DNA from: Poa pratensis
Taxonomy: Eukaryota; Streptophyta; Magnoliopsida; Poales; Poaceae
DNA: 64,000 nucleotides
NCBI GenBank assembly: GCA_947311845.1
Contig: CAMZMU010000075.1
Location: 17,521,366-17,585,365 of the forward strand
Direction of reading: 5' to 3'
Part shown: one piece after another, positions 22,341 to 34,683 of the stretch
Layout: each line of letters starts with the position of its first letter
How positions within the stretch are numbered: the stretch's first letter is position 1
The notes under the pieces: model-generated
Database searches by the model: none
The model's input: the letters and a program-made list of their open reading frames with translations, nothing else
What the model was told of the DNA's origin: nothing
Translations under genes and position numbers: made by a program

Positions 22341-22477
22341 TTTCTAATTTTTTTGTTTTTGATATATAAACTGAAAGCAAAACTAAACTAAATGCAAAAC
22401 TGAAAGTAAACTAGAGTATATGCAAAACTGAAAATAAATATCTAGTGCAAACAAGAATAAAAACTTAAGCGCTACAC

Positions 22478-22495
22478 TCCCCGGCAACGGCGCCA
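22478..22495 (-). other. Primer-binding site, tRNA-Asp
   Basis: Minus strand TGGCGCCGTTGCCGGGGA, ten bases inside the 5' LTR. It is complementary over 18 bases to the 3' end of plant tRNA-Asp as I know it (…CCCCGGCAACGGCGCCA). Confidence 0.85.
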
Positions 22496-22505
22496 GAAAA
22501 TGTCT

Positions 22506-23951
22506 TGATACCCACAAGTATAGGGGATCGTTGAAATCTTCAATGTGTAAGTATTAGTATCGATCCCACGAGGAGTAGAAGGTATAAGTATTTATCCTCT
22601 CAAATAAGAGTGTCACTTCTCTTATTATCTATGCACTAGACAAACTAAAATGATTAAATGATGCAAGTGTTTTTGGGTTTTTGGTGTAGAGTTTGCAATA
22701 AAGTAAAAAGCTGAAAATAAAATATGATGAGTGAAAGCTCTCAAAGAGAGAAAGCCCAATCCTCTATGCAGCAAGAGGACAAGCTTAAGTGTGTGTTTCT
22801 TATGCGTGGAAAACGTTCCCAAGGGCTACATGGATTTCATGGCATAGATATTTCTAGAACAACAAGGTAAACATTTTGTCAAGTTTTAATCTTCTTTGGA
22901 CGGAGCCATAATTAGGTGTAGCTAAATAAATAAACTAAACCCCTTATGATGGTTCTTATGGCCAAGTAAATGACTGCACAAGAGTTATTAAGACATAGAG
23001 TCCCACCATAGCCTTAAACTCTAAGGTCCCGATATAAATCCCCTCCTAATGGTACTTCATGTATTAGACCACAGGTTTACGTGTCCTCCCAGGTCCTACC
23101 CATTCCATCACATTAGTGTGATCACCTTCATGCATTACTCAACATATGTGTGCACCCATACGTTGTACAATAAGATAACCATAAAAGATAAAAACTTGAC
23201 CAAATACTCAATACATGTTAAGTGGAAATCATTGCCAATCCATCCTATGCCCCCAGGAACATGAGAGAACTACTCACAACGCGAAGACATGATATGATTC
23301 AATGGTATAAGTGATACAACACAATCTGAAAATATAATCTCCCCACAAAACAATGACAAGTAGCAATTCACAAACATGTAGAATAGTACTTAGACAATAG
23401 CTAGGGTTCGAACAATCTCAAACTATGAGGGGGGTGAAGTGGATCACGAAGATGGTGATGGAGATGGTGCTGGTCTTGACGGTGGTGTTGATGGAGACTC
23501 CGGAGGGGGGATGGAGGAGCCTTCCGGAGGTGATCCTGCGGCGTTTCCCCCCTCCAATCTTCTCCGGCGACAGCCTTCTGACTCTCTGTTTCGTGGTTTT
23601 GTGTTTCTCCGCCGCCTCCTCGCGAAACTCCTGGTTTCTGGCCGCGTGGGACCACCTAATTCCCTCCTGATTGGGCTTCCGGTCTTCATTTTCAGCCCAT
23701 TGCGTTCGTCTCGAAAATTCTGAACCGTGCTCTTTGGCCTTGCCCTTTTTGGAGTCCCGAAGCTCCCGGAAAGTCCGAAACACTAAAAAAGACGTTTTCT
23801 GGAAAACAGAGTTAGAACCAAAAGAGGGGGGATTGTTTAGAAAATCCCCGAAATCATTATAAAACATGAATATAACATCATATAAGTTGCAAATATGTAG
23901 GAATATCTAATAATAACATGCAATGTTCATGTATGCATTTTACATGCATCA
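22506..23951 (-). repeat. 5' LTR (1,446 bp), promoter deleted
   Basis: Matches the other LTR along its length except for a ~110-bp deletion near 23631, with a few filler bases. The missing part corresponds to about 17204-17314 in the 3' LTR and includes the CTATAAAAATAG box. This is the LTR that should drive element transcription. Confidence 0.93.
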
Positions 23952-24096
23952 CCGCCTCGTGCGTGATCTCGAACCGCTCGCCGTCGGAGCTCACCAGCGT
24001 GACCATCTTGCTCTTCGCGTCCACGACCTCGTCGAGGTTGCTCTTTTCGCCCACGACTTGATCGACTTTGTTTTCGTCCGCTGTCGTCGCCGCCAT
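23952..24096 (-). pseudogene. SKP1-like protein, 5' part (codons 1-48), severed
   Basis: ATG at 24096. The first ~30 residues are a variable acidic leader (EKSNLDEVVDAKSK), then the conserved SKP1 start MVTLVSSDGERFEI and THEA. The frame then enters the LTR and stops at 23878. Family members of this type are often intronless, as this one seems to have been. A TATA box lies at 24211-24220. Transcription could still start here but would give a chimeric, truncated product lacking the cullin and F-box surfaces. Confidence 0.92.
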
Positions 24097-24210
24097 AGTT
24101 CCTTCTTGATCTCTCGTCGAAACGCTAGGTCGGTTGTCGAATAGCTTTGGAACGCTCGATCTAGATCGTAAGCTTGGATCGATTTGTTTCAGGGCAACCG
24201 ATCGCTCCCA

Positions 24211-24220
24211 TATTTAAAGG
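24211..24220 (-). promoter_or_regulatory. TATA box of the SKP1-like gene
   Basis: Minus strand CCTTTAAATA, about 115 bases before the ATG at 24096. Confidence 0.5.
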
Positions 24221-24653
24221 TTCAGAAAAGGCAAGAAGAGACCTGCTCTGGTCGCGGGATACTACTCAAGTTTGGGTCGGTCTCTTTTCAGAGACAGTCA
24301 TGATTTCAGAGATTCAAGAATACACGTTATGATGCATCATGCAAGCTCTGAATAGTTTACGGTAACGGTTTCGTATTCAAATCCACGATGGAGTTTTGTT
24401 TTTTTGAGGTGCACGATGGCTTTGATACTGTACTACCGTGTACACGACCATTTCCCAATATGCTCTTGTAACCAAGAACTCAAAGGTTCATTTTAGGTGA
24501 TAGCCGGTCCCGATAACGTAAGAAGACATGCAATCACCATAACGCTAAATGTTGATGTCTTCAATGCTCTCCAGGATGGCTGAGTTTCTTATTACTGAGT
24601 ATTGAATCTTTGGTGGTGCTGCGGTTCCGATTTGCAGCCCCAGCTTTGCGGAG

Positions 24654-27174
24654 GTGGCTGCGCCCCCAATGGCCAACAGGCAGATTGGACAGGGTGGTGT
24701 TGCCGGAAGGGGAGGAGGCATGGATGTCGGAAACAGGACCCAAGATCTACCGAGATTTCCTCATGGTGGTGTAGGTGGAGGGAATCGTGGAGGTAGATTT
24801 GGTGATGGCAGAGGCGCTGGTGATGGTCGAGGTTTCAATGGAGGTGGTGGCTACCTTGGAAATAATCCAGACTTCAGGAATCAGCGGTATGTGCCTAGAT
24901 ACAATCCTAACCTCAACGTCCAGGAAGACCCAGTGCAGCATATTGCACAGACGTCCTCGGCCACGATTTCTCAGCCAGGAGCTAAGACAGCATCGGATGC
25001 TAGTGCTTCGACCCCTGTGGGACAGGGAGGAGGTGCTGTTCGCACTACTGCTGTGCCAGGAGAGAGTGAGAAGCATCAGGGGAAGAATGCTGGTTCAGTT
25101 CAAGGGAACATGTGCTCTAAGTGTAGAGAGACTGGGCATGAAACAAAGCAATGCACGGTTAAGGTTTCTTGCTTGGTGTGTGGGAATGAATCACACAAGA
25201 CGGAATTCTGCACCTTACCCAAACAACCCAAACCAATTGCAAAATTTGTGGGGCATGCTGCTAAAGGTTTGGGGTGTTTGTTGGTACAGAGTGCAAAACT
25301 TCAGGGCACTAAGGAGCATGTTAATCCAATGGCAGTGGTGACAGCAACAGAAGGTCAACTGGATGAACAAAGGTTGATTAAAGGCTTTTCAGAAATGTTT
25401 GAATGGAATTGGAATTGGAAGGCAAAGAAACAGCTAGACAATGTTTTTGTTATGAGGTTCCCTAGTAAACAAAAGGTAAATGAGTTGCAAAAATTTGGCA
25501 ACTTCACGTTGTTGGGTACAGGATGCAGAGTGAAAATCAAGCCATGGACTCACAATGTAACAGCTAAAGGCAAGCTGCACCTTGTGTGGATTAGGTTGGA
25601 AGGGGTCCCGGATACTATGAGACACTGGAAGGGGTATGCAGAAATTTGTTCCACTCTTGGGGTCTTCAAGGGTTTGGATTTGGACAGCTTAGTTGAAAAG
25701 GGTGTTATAAGATGCCAGGTTGGAGTTAGAGATCCATCAAGAATCCCCCAGTTTACAGAAACTACAACGGAGGATCTAATGATACATGAGGTGGATGTTC
25801 ACTTTGAAGGTGTGATAGAGCCAGGATGGTACAATGCGACTGACAACAATAATAAAAGGAGTGCAAGAAACACGGAAGAGGTGAGTGGAGCCAGTGAAGG
25901 AAATGGATCTGATCCAAAAAGATCTAGAAATGCTGGAAAGGAAGGGAATGATGAAGCTGGTAAAAAAAAATGAACAGAATAAAGCTCCTAATGATGAAAG
26001 GGACGCCGAGTTGGACATAACAAGGTTATCTGATCTCCAAATTCAACAGAAGTTGAAGCAACAGCAGGATCTCATTGATCAGTTGCAGCACCAATATATG
26101 CAGATCCAACAACTACAGCGTCAGATTGTTGCGGTAGACCAGGGAATAACGAGGGCAGGAATGATCACACCGGTTGAGCCTCAGTTGGGTGCAGGATCTG
26201 TTTCGGAGCAGGTTGGAAATGATGGAGGATAGGGAGCTGGACGGCTTAATTTTGGTAGCTTGTCTCTTGCAGCTTTCGAACAACAACAGAAGTTGATAGC
26301 AGCTAAGGAGGGGGCCCAATATAAAGCAAAAGAAGTTCCAGTGGAAAATCTTTTCATCAAGGAGACAGAGCCTGTGATTAAAAATCCGGTTCAGCAAAAA
26401 GATACAGATGTGTTTGGGAGAGGAAGTAATGATGATGCCGAGATGGAAGGGATTGTGGAGACAGATAGTGAAGAGGAAGTGGAGGATAGCCAAAAAAATG
26501 AAGAGAGAGTCAATTTGAGCTGTGATGGAATGGACTTTGATGATGAAGGGACACATAGTACACCTTTTGCTGAAAAAGTTGCGAGGATCCAGAAAGGTGA
26601 TACAAGGAAGGAAAAGATGGCTGCTGAAACAGTGTTAGAAAAGACAGATGGTGAGGAGGTCCTAGTGCGCAGGTGTCACAGGCTTGCTTCTCAGGAAGGA
26701 CAGCGCATTGATGAGAAGGCGATGGAGAGGGCGAAACTTAAAAATGACATTGGGGCAGAGACAGGTAATCTAATTCCCTCATTCGTGAATATAGATAATC
26801 CTACTCTAGCTCAAATGGCTGCAGCGGTTGGCATTGATTTAGGGTTAGCTATGGACATGGTTAATGTTAATTTAGACATGATGAAAAACATGGAAAGTGC
26901 TCGGTTGAATTTGTATCTGAGGAATGCTTTGGGTGATATGGGTAAAAATAATCCAGTGGGCCCTCCACCTATTGGTGGGGAAGGTACCAATCTATCTGAT
27001 GATGACGCCCTATCAGATGGGGAGAATGATTTTGAGGATGATTTGATAGATGGATATCTGGATAAATTTCATAATTCATTATCAAGTAGGAAAATAAAGC
27101 ATAGGGGTTCGCCAGAAAATTTCTGTGTGAAAACCCGAGTGCAGGTTGGTAAAAATAAAAAGAAATCTAGATGA
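24654..27174 (+). pseudogene. LINE ORF1, nucleic-acid-binding protein, broken
   Basis: The first part (24654-25973) has an N-terminal Gly/Arg-rich RGG-like region (about 15-65), two zinc knuckles, CSKCRETGHETKQC and CLVCGNESHKTEFC (about 153-185), then a DUF4283/RRM-like domain (about 235-380). A run of nine A at about 25963-25971 shifts the frame. The continuation (25885-26232, then 26260-27174) is in the +1 frame and is cut once by TAG at 26230-26232. It contains a Gln-rich coiled-coil-like stretch (about 26030-26130) and an acidic C-terminal tail. The protein would coat the LINE RNA. Knuckles preceding the RRM-like domain is an order seen in grass LINEs. Confidence 0.85.
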
Positions 27175-30100
27175 TAGGTTGCACTTGGAATTTAAATGGG
27201 ATTGGCAGAATTGAAAAACAAAGGTTCCTTCGTGAAACTTTGATCGAAAAGAAAATTGACTTTATAGGCCTTCAAGAGACATTGAAATCTGATTTCAGTG
27301 CTCAAGACCTAGCTAAAATTGATTTGGGACAGAATTTCCTTTGGAAATGGAGTGCACCGAAAGGGAGGTCTGGTGGAATTCTTGTTGGAATTAGAATGGC
27401 TACGTTTGATGTACATGAACATGAAACGAGTAAGCATTTTGTGAGGGTTTTATTAACAGACAAAAACCTTAAGTTCCAATGGAACTTGGTTATTGTTTAT
27501 GGGGCAGCTCAGAATGAAGGCAAGGTTGCCTTCTTGACAGAGCTATCTCATACTTGTCATGATAGTAAATACCCACTCCTGGTTGGAGGGGATTTCAATA
27601 TTTTAAGGAAAAGTAATGAGAAAAATAAAGATGGTGGTTATTCTAGATGGAGTTTTCTTTTTAATGCCATCATCGAGCAAAATGATTTAATGGAACTAAA
27701 TTTGACTGGTAGGGCGTTTACTTGGAGTAATGATCATTTGAATCCTACCTTTGAGAAATTGGATCGTTTCCTGGTTTCCCCGGAGTGGGAAGAGCAGTAC
27801 CCTATGTCCATTGTGACAGCTTTGGGTAGAGATCTTTCAGATCATGCTCCCCTTATCTTAGACACTGGACATATTACGCCTAGAAACCCATCTTTCCGTT
27901 ATGAGAATGCTTGGGCTGTGCGAGAAAGTTTTAAAGAAATGGTAGTGTCCAAATGGAGAAATGCGGTCAGAGCTCGTACTAGTATTGAGATCTGGCAGGC
28001 TAAAATGCGGGGGATGCGACAATACCTCAAAGGGTGGAATAAAAATTTGGAAGGAGAGTATAGAAAGAATAAGGCGGATATCCTTGCGAGGCTAAACGAA
28101 ATTGATATCTTGGCTGAGACTATTGGATTCTCTAGCTCTACTTTTGAGGAAAGGAGAATTTTGAAGTCTCGGTTAGCAAATCTTTTAAAGCAAGAGGAGC
28201 TAAAATGGATACAAAGAGCCAACGAAAAAATATTAAAGAAGGAGAGGCGAATACAAGGTTTTTCCATGCTAAAGCTAATGGAAGACATAAAATTAATACA
28301 ATTGTTCATTTGGAAGATGGTAATGTTATTTCTGGACAAAAAAATCTTGAAAACTATATCACTGACTTTTATAAAAAACTTTTTGGTAAACCAGAGATAT
28401 CTAGTATTAGATTAGGTGATACCAATGTTAAGAAAATTGACCAGGAAATGGGCTATCGATTGATAGAACCTTTCTCCCTGGAAGAAGTAAAGAATGTGGT
28501 TTTTGGGATGGCAAGAAATAAATCTGCAGGGCCAGATGGCTTTCCAATTGAGTTTTATCAGACCTTTTGGGAAACTATAAAAAATGATTTGATGTCTCTT
28601 GTTGAGGATTTTCAACAAGGAAGGCTTGACATATCGAGGCTGAATTATGGTGTTACACGCTCGTTCCAAAATGTAAGGATCCGACTGATATAAAAAAATT
28701 CGGCCTATTTGTCTTTTAAATGTGAGTTTTAAGATCATTGCAAAACTTTTGATGAATCGGCTCTCTCTGGTGGTGGATCCGGTTGTTGGGCCATCCCAAA
28801 CTGCTTTTTTGAAAAATAGATATATTATGGAGGGGGTTCTGATTCTTCATGAGACCTTAAATACTATGCATGCAGGAAAACAATCTAGGATCATGTTTAA
28901 GGTAGACTTTGAAAAGGCCTATGATAAAATAAAATGGCCTTTTGTTTACCAATTGTTAAAACTTAAAGGCTTTCTGGATGCTTTCTGTGATATGATCATG
29001 AAAACGGTCATTGGAGGTAAGGTGGGAATAAAGGTGAACAATAGTACTGGTCCTTATTTCCCAACTCACCAAGGGCTTAGACAAGGGGACCCATTGTCTC
29101 CTTTACTCTTTGATGTAGCTGCTGATGGGTTGGCGATTATTATGGAAAATGCGAAAAAACTTGGCTACGTAAAGGGGTTGATGTCTGATTTTGCGGAGGA
29201 AGGATTAGTGCTGCTGCAATATGCAGATGACACTGTCTTCTTCATAGAAGATGACATTGCTAGTGCGCAAAATTTGAAATTCTTACTCTGTGTATTTGAA
29301 CAGATGTCAGGATTAAAGATTAATTTCGATAAAAGTGAACTCTATTGTTTCGAGGAAGCCAAAGAAAAGGAGAATCAATACAGTCTGATTTTTTCCTGTA
29401 CTTCTGGCTCTCTCCCTTTGAAATATTTGGGGATTCCTATTGACCTGACTAGATTATTAAATAAATATTGGGGGAAGGTAGAAGAAACCTCTGAGGGGAA
29501 GCTGAGTTGCTGGCAGGGGAGACTGATGCCTATTGGAGGGAGACTAGTTCTTATTCAGTCTAGTCTCAGTAACACATCCTTGTATATGTTGTCTTTTTAC
29601 CCGCTACCCAAAGGAGTTAAGAAAAGATTAGATTTCTTTGGAGCCCGCTTATTATGGGGGGAAGATTTGGGAACAAAAAAAATATCATTTGGTTCGCTGG
29701 GAGGTGGTGTGCTCACCAAAGGAGTGTGGAGGTCTTGGAGTGAAGGATTTGGGATGTATGAATATTGCACTATTATGCAAGTGGCTTTGGAAGATGGAGG
29801 TCACAGATGGCCTTTGGCAAAAATTGCTTTACAAGAAATACGTGGGGGATAAAACTCTTAGTGGTGTTGTGGTTGGTGTGGGGGACTCTTGGTTTTGGAA
29901 AGGCATTATGAAAATTCGTGATCTTTTTTACTCTTTTTGCAATCGCAAAATTGGGAATGGGAAGAGAACACGTTTTTGGGAGGACATCTGGAAGGGAGAT
30001 GTGGCTTTTGCTGTGAGGTTTAAGAGGCTTTATGATGTCTGTGAAACACAAGGAGTCACGGTTTATACTGTGTTGACTTCCAGTTTGTGTTCACTAAAAT

Positions 30101-30990
30101 TTCGACGTATGCTCACAGGGGATTTCCTGCAAATGTGGGTGAAAATGAAAGATGAATGTGTAGGGATTACACTTTCAGATGTACAAGATTCAATTCAGTG
30201 GAAATTGGATCCAAAGGGCTTCTCAGTTAGGTCTTTGTACAGGGCTCTGAAAATTAATAACTTGGGTTTTCCTTATAAAGCTCTGTGGAGTTTTAAGGTC
30301 CCAGCTAAGGTCAGGGTTTTCTTGTGGTTAGCTGTACGAAACAGCATTTTAACAAAAGATGTTTTGCATCGGCGGGGATGGACTGGAGATTGGATGTGTC
30401 AGTTTTGTGGTGCTAATGAATCTATAACACACCTTTTCTTCCAGTGTCCTTTGGCTCGATATATCTGGAATGTTGCTTGGTGTGTTTTCGGTTTCAAACA
30501 TCGTCCAACCTCGGTGCAACATTTGTTAGGAGGTTGGATGAAAGGGTGTCGGAAGAAAGATAAATGCTTGTTGAAAGTAGGCGTAGCTGCAGTCATGTGG
30601 GCTTTGTGGAAAACTCGAAACAATTCCTGTTTTCGTAATATTAGACCCAGTGATCCTGTGGCTGTGACTAACATGATTGGCAATTTGGTTTCATCTTGGG
30701 CAATTTTGCAGGAAAAGGAGGAAAACCGAGATGCGATAAACTGGGGAGCCAAATTGTTCGTGCAGTTATCGCGTGAAGCTTTCAATGCAACGCAGGGATG
30801 GAGACCAACGACGGCGAGGATAACAGGATGTAGATGTCTGCTTACTTTGATCTATGTTGCTGGAGTCTTTGGTTGTAAAGAGTTCCTGTACCTTGTAGTG
30901 GCTAAAAAAAATGTTTGCTGCTTCTGCTTAGTGAGGCTTTGCTCGATGCTTGAGCTGGTTGAAAAAAGTTTGAAGTCTGTTGGTCTGTAA
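27171..30990 (+). pseudogene. LINE ORF2, endonuclease-reverse transcriptase, frame-broken
   Basis: Starts at 27171, its ATGA overlapping the ORF1 stop. Endonuclease (27171-~27870): TWNLNG start, LQET, GGDFN and SDHAPL motifs. Reverse transcriptase (~28200-29450): KSAGPDGFP, FEKAYDK, GLRQGDPLSP and the catalytic YADD at about 29220. C-terminal zf-RVT region (~30280-30480): WSFKVPAKVRVFLWLA and a CQFC…H…C cluster. I place frameshifts near 28225-28240, 28660, 28703 and 29680. All catalytic motifs survive, so decay is by indels, not loss of key residues. Confidence 0.88.
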
Positions 30991-31146
30991 AGTGTTGGCC
31001 TGGACCTGGTTTGGTTCTTGAGGCCTGATGAGACTTGCTAGTTGAGCAAGCTCCTTTCCAGTTTTCTTTTTTGGGTTGTCTGTACTAAAACTGTTGGTTT
31101 CTGTTAATGGAAATCGGGGGTGTGGCCCTTTGTTTCAAAAAAAAAA

Positions 31147-32559
31147 GACTGCTATTGTCCTGTGACTACAATTTCATTGTTTAGGTTCTATCAGTGTTCT
31201 AATACCCTTGCTAGCAATGACATTCCTATGACACATTACAGAATAGCAACATGTGCAGAGCTGGTCAAATGAAGTTCACAGGTTCTGCTTAAGTAACTAA
31301 GAAATAGCGATCTCGGACATGTCAGACTGGACGGCCTGCGTCGCTCCCATGGGGTGGCTCGAGTGGAAACCCAAGCCGCCGCACCCCCCTTCCTTCCTCC
31401 CTCCCTCATTGTCGCCAGCGCATCACACCGGGCAGACCTTGCAGGGGGTTAGCGGTGGCGGGATAGTCCACAAGGTGGTGCGCGTAAGGCCATTTCTCGG
31501 CCGGAGGTGCTCTGGTGTTCCAAGATGGTGGTGTGTGCCTCCTACCCTGTTGGGCAGCAAGGCGATGCTACGTGTTGCCGTGCATGGCCTGCCGCGACGC
31601 ATACTCGTAGGGCTATTCAGTGGAGGATCCAGGAATTTAGTTACTAAGCACAAAAAATCATTACTACAAAAATTGTTGTAATAGCACAAAAAATCATTAC
31701 TACAAAAATTGTTGTAATAGCACATCAAAATTTAGTTCATTTTCAAAGATGAACATATATTTTGAAAATCATTGTTAACCGTGCAATAATAGTTGTTCCT
31801 AAAATATAAAATCTTTTCATCGTTGTCGCTAGAACATAAAACCAATTACAAACAGGTGTTAAATCAACATTCATCATGTCGCAGCAGAGAAGAATCGATT
31901 CAGTACACAAATTACCTAGCTCTTTAACTTGCGAAGGCTTCAAGTCATTCATGTTGCCAGCAGCACGACATCTCGTGCATATGCATCAAATCATGCTGTT
32001 ACCGGCACGTGTTGCGCATGGTGTCACTTCCTTATACATCAAGTCATGCATGCTGCTGCTGCATCTGATGTGATGCATTAGTGAGTGAGCAAGGGTGGAA
32101 TGGATCATGCCGATACCAAAAGTGGAGAATGCTGAAAAGGTAAGGCAATACAGACAAGCCTATATAAGGTTATTTATAGGGTGATTTGGTACGTTCCTCG
32201 CTTCCAATATCTCCTCCAACAACATCCGGATAGCTAGGTGTCATTAGTCCGTCAGGTGATGATGGTAGAGGTGGCTTCAATAGCGATTATGCGCATTATG
32301 GTGGAAACACAATATATATCTCTCTGATTGGACAATGTCGATACACGTATGCATGTGACTTTGATGAAGGTGGTGGCTTGAAGATCGGCTTTGGGGATGA
32401 AAATCCGGAGATCGATCAGTTGGACTCATCATCATCGACGCACTTGTGGCGCTGCTTTCTCGAAGGCTTAGCGTAGGAGCTGTGTAATTTTCGCTTGTAT
32501 CTGCATTTTCAATAGGGTTAGTGGTAAGCTCGCTGGAGTTACTATTGTGAGGCATACAA
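31147..32559. other. Repeat-derived intergenic DNA, no gene supported
   Basis: A proline-rich frame at 31319-31681 in GC-rich DNA has no recognisable domain. The rest is AT-rich with short frames only. Confidence 0.5.
31647..31718. repeat. Two perfect 36-bp tandem copies
   Basis: The unit beginning AGCACAAAAAATCATTACTA is repeated exactly at 31647 and 31683. Confidence 0.9.
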
Positions 32560-32699
32560 CATCATGTTTTTTTCGTTTTTTGGGTCGACTTGTTCGGCTT
32601 TGAAGCCTGTATTTGCATGGCTTTTGAATAATGAAAAATATATGTATGTGTGCATCAACCGATGCAGAGGCTAGGGGTTACCCTCCTTTTTGAAAAAAA
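32560..32699 (+). mobile_element. Probable LINE 3' tail fragment
   Basis: Contains GCTTTTGAATAATGAAAAAT and a GATGCAGAGGCTAGGGGTTA stretch ending in TTTTTGAAAAAA, which resembles the ends of common grass LINEs. No coding part remains. Confidence 0.4.
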
Positions 32700-34674
32700 C
32701 TGGGCAGTCCATATAAGTATGGAAGCAAGCGTGGAACCCCACGTTGCTGCCTAGCGGAGCTATTGTCGAAGAGGCTCCCTTGGTGGTTGCTCTTCTCACT
32801 AGAGCGGTGGGAGAGGCCGGCGTGGAGCAGCGGGCAGTTTTGAGGTTGGCACTGGTGGTAGTCAACCCCTTAATCTCACGTTTGCGCACATCTCAGAATC
32901 GATATGGTGGTTCCAGCAATAGATTCTAGGTCCACTACCCTTACCTATCTTGGAGATGGGGGTTGTGATTGTGTGGTAGTGGCCGGATGCCGTTGGTGAG
33001 GTCATCAATCGGCTTCTCACATTTTCTCTAGGGGATGGGTGAGCCTTGGTCTCTATCAGCGCAATGCTAGTAGGTAGACATGCTGCGGGGAGTGAAAATT
33101 TTCACAACATATATGCAAGTTTTTTGGTGAAAGTATGACCCCGCCTAGATCAAACATTGTCAACGTATATCAGTCATGTACTTGTTGAACGTGCTGGCTC
33201 AAAATTGCTCTATCAGGGATACAATCTCAAGTTTAACTGTTGGTTGATCCCTAAACATCGATGCATGTGAGGATATCTCTGTTAGAAGGCTTTGCCTTGG
33301 TGTAATAAACTTTTGAGCTCCTAGTGTTTTTGTCTGTGATTTGTTAGGGGTGTAAGGTTGTGGTAGATGCTAGAAAAGACTATTGCTTTGCTTAGTTTTC
33401 TTTTTCTTTATGTAAGCCAATTTTATTGGGCGTCAATGTTTGACTTTGCTTAACATTGCTTAATGGTTAATAATATGTAGATATTTGAGTCTCTCTGTGC
33501 CTTCCCTCCTTCATTTGTATGTAAGCCACACTATCTACTTCTCATGTCTATCACACTCCCCTTCAATGGATGAACTCTACGTCAAAACACACCCTAGATC
33601 TGTCATGTGATTTAGATGACATCTTGCACGGTCACCAAAGACATATTATGAGTTGCCCTTTTCCCACGCTGTTTCACAATACATACCCCTAAAGTCCCGC
33701 CTATAGAGAACCACCACCAGTTACTCCCAGTACAATTGCCACCTTGTGCCGCACCAAGATTCAAAATTGGATATCATGCCCGTATTTGTTTGGGTTTGAT
33801 GTATCGGATACAGGTGATATATCAGACGATATGCAGTTATATCGAAGAAAACATATCTGAATCTTCTTCATTATTGTTGTTCAAAATGTGCCTTGTCAGT
33901 ACAAGAAAACGAACGATGTATGTGCTTGAGCATAAGTGCATAAGAAATGTATGATTCCAAGTTTATTAACTACTCAATTAAAAAATGAAATAATAAAGCC
34001 TCACAACGAAAACTACTCGAACTTAAATAATTACAATACACATGTGTACCTACTGAACATTATGCATGACTTTGATAATTTCATGAAGTTGTACATAACT
34101 AATTTATTTCCAACATTTTTAGCAAAAATCATTCTCATCTATGTATTGATCAATATCGGTGATATATGACATCAAATATCAGCCATATCGGGTAGATATA
34201 TCGGTCCATAGCGATATATATGAAACGATACTTACAAAATGATACGTTCCATCCATCTAGCTCTGGAACACCAAAAATTATATATCGGCCCATATTCCAT
34301 CACATTGGCCTAGATTTAAAGCTTGCCCCACATATATTGTCACCCGTCTGATGCGTGGATCAAGCCTAGGATCGAAAGTCTGAGCCCCTACCTCCCAAGA
34401 TCCATTCAAAAAGTGGCACATTTTGCAAATAAAAGGTATTAGAGTGGAGAAACTGAGTACATCACCAAACACGGATAATAGTATTTTAAGTGTACTTGTA
34501 TGAAAATAGTTCAAATAATAGGAAAATTTCCGTATAAATTTCAAATCTTCTCTATTGTTTTGTTTTGAGAGAAACAATCTTAGCAACTACGTACTCCTTA
34601 ATTATCAAAGATGCATAATGTTCCGAGTTGAGTGATTGAATCCATTCAGCCCACCAAGCCACACCCACACGACA
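32700..34674. other. Repeat debris, no gene supported
   Basis: At about 33780-34270 the words GATATATC and TATATCGG recur, suggesting a decayed repeat. Frames are short and without domains. Confidence 0.5.
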
Positions 34675-34683
34675 CCTAATTAA

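Larger units (their letters stand above)
16082..23951 (-). mobile_element. Non-autonomous gypsy-type LTR retrotransposon (7,870 bp) inside the SKP1-like gene
   Basis: Two LTRs (16082-17627 and 22506-23951) beginning TG and ending CA, and a 5-bp duplication CCGCC. The element runs on the minus strand: the primer-binding site lies at 22478-22495 next to the right LTR and a polypurine tract at 17628-17642 next to the left one. The internal 4.9 kb has a single long frame (21090-22340) and no protease, reverse transcriptase, RNase H or integrase. LTR layout and primer match the Athila-like element at 56014-64000, which is a plausible helper family. LTRs differ by about five substitutions plus indels, so the insertion is young. 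Confidence 0.95.
24600..31146 (+). mobile_element. L1-type LINE, near full length, inactive (~6.5 kb)
   Basis: Plus-strand order: ORF1 with zinc knuckles and a DUF4283-like region, ORF2 with endonuclease, reverse transcriptase and a C-terminal zinc-binding RVT region, then a short 3' UTR ending in a run of ten A (31137-31146). The left end is uncertain; I place it just before the first coding part. I could not find the target duplication, so the left end may be truncated or deeper in 24300-24600. Several frameshifts and an in-frame stop show it is dead. It stands about 0.5 kb upstream of the severed SKP1-like gene. Confidence 0.9.

Noticed and set aside
24300..31170. Target-site duplication for the LINE
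   Set aside because: The sequence after the poly(A), GACTGCTATTGTCC, was not found upstream of 24650, so no duplication is claimed.
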